A stretch of DNA of 64,000 bases from Leishmania mexicana MHOM/GT/2001/U1103 (lineage: Eukaryota; Euglenozoa; Kinetoplastea; Trypanosomatida; Trypanosomatidae): assembly GCF_000234665.1 (NCBI RefSeq), contig NC_018322.1, forward strand, positions 429,825 to 493,824. The letters run 5' to 3'. Both the position numbers and the translations under genes were made by a program. Shown piece after piece: positions 61,695 to 64,000 of the stretch. The first letter of the stretch is position 1, and every line of letters starts with the position of its first letter. The notes beneath the pieces were generated by a model. The model was not told where the DNA came from. It searched no databases and worked only from the letters and a program-made list of their open reading frames with translations.

Positions 61695-62294
61695 GCGACG
61701 TCGTCTCGCAGGTACGGAGGAAGAGATACAGGAGAGGAGGATGAGGGGGGGTAGGGCTCAACAGCACGCGTGCGTGCATGTCAATGTCCGTCGGGGATCT
61801 CCCGTGTGCCTGCGCTTCGCCACTCGTCGAGATTGCTCTCCTGTTCTTTGCTTTCCATCTTCCATAGACTGAAAGGCACGTGCGCGCGTAGGACGATGGC
61901 GCCCGCACAGGAGGAGAGGCGGCGATGGGGGGACGGCGGCAGGACAGTCATGGCTGTCCTTCACATTTGTGATTCCGCGCCTGCCTGCACCGACGGCGCG
62001 CCGTCGCCCTTCCCAAGCGGAGACCGTGGCGCTACTCTGCTCTCACCTGTGCAACAAATGTCGAGTGCACGATAAGCATGCCTGTGATGGTGCGCGTTGC
62101 TGCTCCAGCCGCCGCGCGCATGTCGCCATGCCGTTCACTCGCCCCCATCACCGTCATTCGCCGCCCAACTCACTTGTATCCGCTCATCCTCTTCTTCATG
62201 TCCCTGTGCCTTCACGATGGCTCTCCCTCTGTATTTCATAGCTCAAGCAAGAAGCTAACAATCGACGGGGGCACCTCGCAAGACTCACGTGCGG
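61695..62294. other. Spacer before the SDHAF1-like gene
   Basis: A 600-bp spacer with no gene. A C/T-rich tract at 62180-62238 leads to the acceptor AG at 62240-62241. Confidence 0.55.
62180..62241 (+). promoter_or_regulatory. Polypyrimidine tract and splice acceptor (SDHAF1-like)
   Basis: A C/T-rich tract ends in tatttcatag with AG at 62240-62241. The first ATG downstream is 62295. Confidence 0.65.
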
Positions 62295-63107
62295 ATGCGC
62301 GGGTGTCTTCATGTCACGCGCGTGGCGCGCCATAAACGAAACGATAAAGGCGGCAACGCCCACAACTTCGCCTTCGACACCCTCACGAAGGTCTACCGCG
62401 ACGCCGTGTACTTGCCACAGGAGAAGTACCGGAGAGGCCTGATGGACCCGGAGCGTAGCCCCGGGGTGCCACTGCCGCAAGCAGCGCTTGTCGCGCCGTC
62501 GAGCAGCTCGGACGTCACCAACCACGTCGGCAACATCGGTGTCATGAGTTCGGTTGCTACCAAGCTATCCGATTGGATGGAGCAGCAGCAGCACCAGAAG
62601 AAGCATCACGCCGATGACGACGGAGGGACAGGGCACGCATCTGCCACCGCAAGCTGCGCTACACCGATCACCCGTGGCAGTGTAGCGTCCTCTTCCCCCT
62701 CACCCGCCCCCTCTGGCGAAGCTGCGACGACCGAAGAGTCGCATATGGACGACGAGACCATTCGGAGGCGGCTGCGCACCCATCTCTTCTCCAACAAAAA
62801 ACAGCCAGGGCAGCCTCGCACCGCATCTCCCACGCCAGTCGCGACAGCCTCGGCATCTCCGCGACGCAGCGGAGTCCAGGCCGAGATACTGAGCGTGTAT
62901 CGGAGCATGTTGCGAGAGGTCTCGCGCATGCAGGACGCCGACACGCGGCGCAACTTGTCGGCGTACATTCGCCAGGAGTACGACAAGCAGCGCGACATTC
63001 CCCGCAAGAACATCATGAAGATCGAGTGGAGGCTGAACTATGGCAAGCGCAAGCTGGAGGAGTTGCAGGCGATGAACAAGCATACAAAGTTCACCATGAT
63101 GCATTGA
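62295..63107 (+). CDS. LYR-motif protein, SDHAF1-like with long N-terminal extension
   Basis: 270 residues. The last 75 (about 195-262) match SDHAF1, the assembly factor that delivers iron-sulfur clusters to the SDHB subunit of succinate dehydrogenase. EILSVYRSMLREV (197 onward) supplies the LYR-type tripeptide (VYR), followed by an arginine-rich helix with IPRKNIMKIEWRLNYGKRKLEEL, which parallels the [20 protein letters not shown] region of SDHAF1. The N-terminal 190 residues are unusual. They begin with a basic, possibly mitochondrial leader and contain a second YR-containing segment (TLTKVYRDAVYLP, near 31-43), then a Ser/Thr/Ala-rich linker. Human SDHAF1 is only 115 residues. Another LYR assembly factor is the main alternative. 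The ATG is the first after the acceptor; the ORF's upstream GTG at 62289 is not a start. Confidence 0.75.
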   Translation: MRGCLHVTRVARHKRNDKGGNAHNFAFDTLTKVYRDAVYLPQEKYRRGLMDPERSPGVPLPQAALVAPSSSSDVTNHVGNIGVMSSVATKLSDWMEQQQHQKKHHADDDGGTGHASATASCATPITRGSVASSSPSPAPSGEAATTEESHMDDETIRRRLRTHLFSNKKQPGQPRTASPTPVATASASPRRSGVQAEILSVYRSMLREVSRMQDADTRRNLSAYIRQEYDKQRDIPRKNIMKIEWRLNYGKRKLEELQAMNKHTKFTMMH

Positions 63108-64000
63108 ACACCGCACTACCTCTGCCACACCTTATGGTACCCATCGAAGAAACACTGAAGGCCCGCACATGCACGCACGCACGCACGCGGTTCTCCTGTG
63201 TACGAACGTGAAGGCTGAGGCCCTCCCACCACCCCGCCCAGAATGAAGTGGAGGGGCGTTAACTTCTGTGGATTTCGTCTAGGCATGGGGCATGATGTGA
63301 AGCGGGGTGTCCTGCCACATAACGGCTAGCACTTCCGCTCTGCATGCGTGCTCGTATCAGGCACCTCTGACCCTGCAAAGTGGGGAAGGCCCCGAGGAGA
63401 GGATAATGCTCTGCAGAGCTACTTTTCTTGTGTGCTGCTGTGCAGCCGCAGATGCCCCCCCCCCCGGCTGCGTCACGCGACACCTGTGATTGCCTTGACG
63501 GAGCTGCATCGGGGGGCAACAGGAGCAAAGCGAGGAGGGGATGTACGGCTGCGCCTCTGGCATCGAGCGAGTGAGAGAGGGAGAGCCATCATGACACGCA
63601 GCACTACCCGAAGCAGCAACACCGACGATGCTTTTTTTCTTCTCTCGGTGTTTTGCCGAGGAGCGAGGGCTACGGCAGGAAGATCCCCGCCTCCCGCTTG
63701 AACGACACACGCAGACATACACGAAAGGGGCGCAGCTCGGTGGCGCCTTTGGTGTTCGCTTCGCTTCTTCTTTTTCACAGACAGACAGAGGCAGCGTGCG
63801 ACGCTGTCTTGCTGCGGTCCAGGCACGAAGAGTGAGCTGCGTCGCCCCGCTTCTCTCCCTCCTCCTCGTGCGCCTCGCCCCTGAAGGAATGTGCGTGCGC
63901 GTGTTTTGTGTCTCGAAGTCTCTGGGTAGGGGGGGTGCTGGAGGCGGTGGAGGGGTTTTGTGTGTATAAGTGCGCGCGCACACGCACAGAGCTTGCACTC
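63108..64000. other. 3' flank of the SDHAF1-like gene to the window edge
   Basis: No gene recognised. It contains a C run near 63460 and a T-rich tract near 63631. A faint SIDER2-like resemblance around 63490-63590 is too weak to annotate. Confidence 0.5.

Noticed and set aside
63290..63590. Possible SIDER2 copy in the SDHAF1-like 3' flank
   Set aside because: Only scattered short resemblances (ggctgcgcctctggcatcgag) and no recognisable 5' signature.
1..64000. tRNA, rRNA, spliced-leader or CRISPR loci
   Set aside because: No tRNA T-loop consensus, rRNA-like sequence, spliced-leader exon or regularly spaced repeat array was noticed when reading both strands.

Overview
The window is trypanosomatid nuclear DNA, most likely from Leishmania or a close relative. 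All 15 credible protein genes lie on the + strand, have no introns, and sit in long pyrimidine-rich spacers. Most are preceded by a polypyrimidine tract plus AG of the kind used for spliced-leader trans-splicing, so the window reads as one polycistronic transcription unit. From memory, the run calpain-like / Vps16 / PKA catalytic subunit / PDEA / ankyrin / NSUN methyltransferase / AN1 protein / Rab5 corresponds to the distal part of Leishmania chromosome 18 (syntenic with part of T. brucei chromosome 10). No search was run.

Layout. 1-1302: 3' part of a kinase-like gene, open at the left edge. 1303-5300: GC-rich, repeat-derived DNA with a 100-N gap and an old inverted retroposon. 5430-5645: an antisense SIDER2-like remnant. 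6116-29254: eight genes: degenerate calpain with LRR-like N-terminus, Vps16, PKAC3, PDEA, an ankyrin-repeat protein, an NSUN2-type RNA methyltransferase, a two-AN1 zinc-finger protein and Rab5. 29255-34191: a 4.9 kb spacer with a sense SIDER2-like element and two retroposon modules. 34192-39471: a large coiled-coil protein and an MGRN1-like RING E3. 39472-46918: a 7.4 kb spacer with a 2 kb retroposon that starts with an intact-looking Pr77/HDV-type ribozyme. 46919-63107: a ribonuclease-kappa-like membrane protein, a complex I NDUFA8-like CX9C protein, two large proteins of unknown function, and a long SDHAF1-like LYR protein.

Themes. cAMP signalling (PKAC3 and PDEA are adjacent), endosomal traffic (Vps16, Rab5 and perhaps the V-ATPase-linked RNASEK-like protein), ubiquitin/stress handling (AN1 protein, RING E3), RNA modification (NSUN) and mitochondrial respiration (NDUFA8-like, SDHAF1-like). 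Neighbours in trypanosomatid transcription units need not be functionally related, so these groupings are only descriptive.

The most interesting content is the family of dispersed modules (called A, B, C and D here). They occur as inverted and direct copies up to 40 kb apart. One copy carries a complete HDV-like ribozyme fold, and two copies share a reading frame whose divergence looks protein-constrained. They are best explained as remnants of an ingi/L1Tc-clade retroposon.
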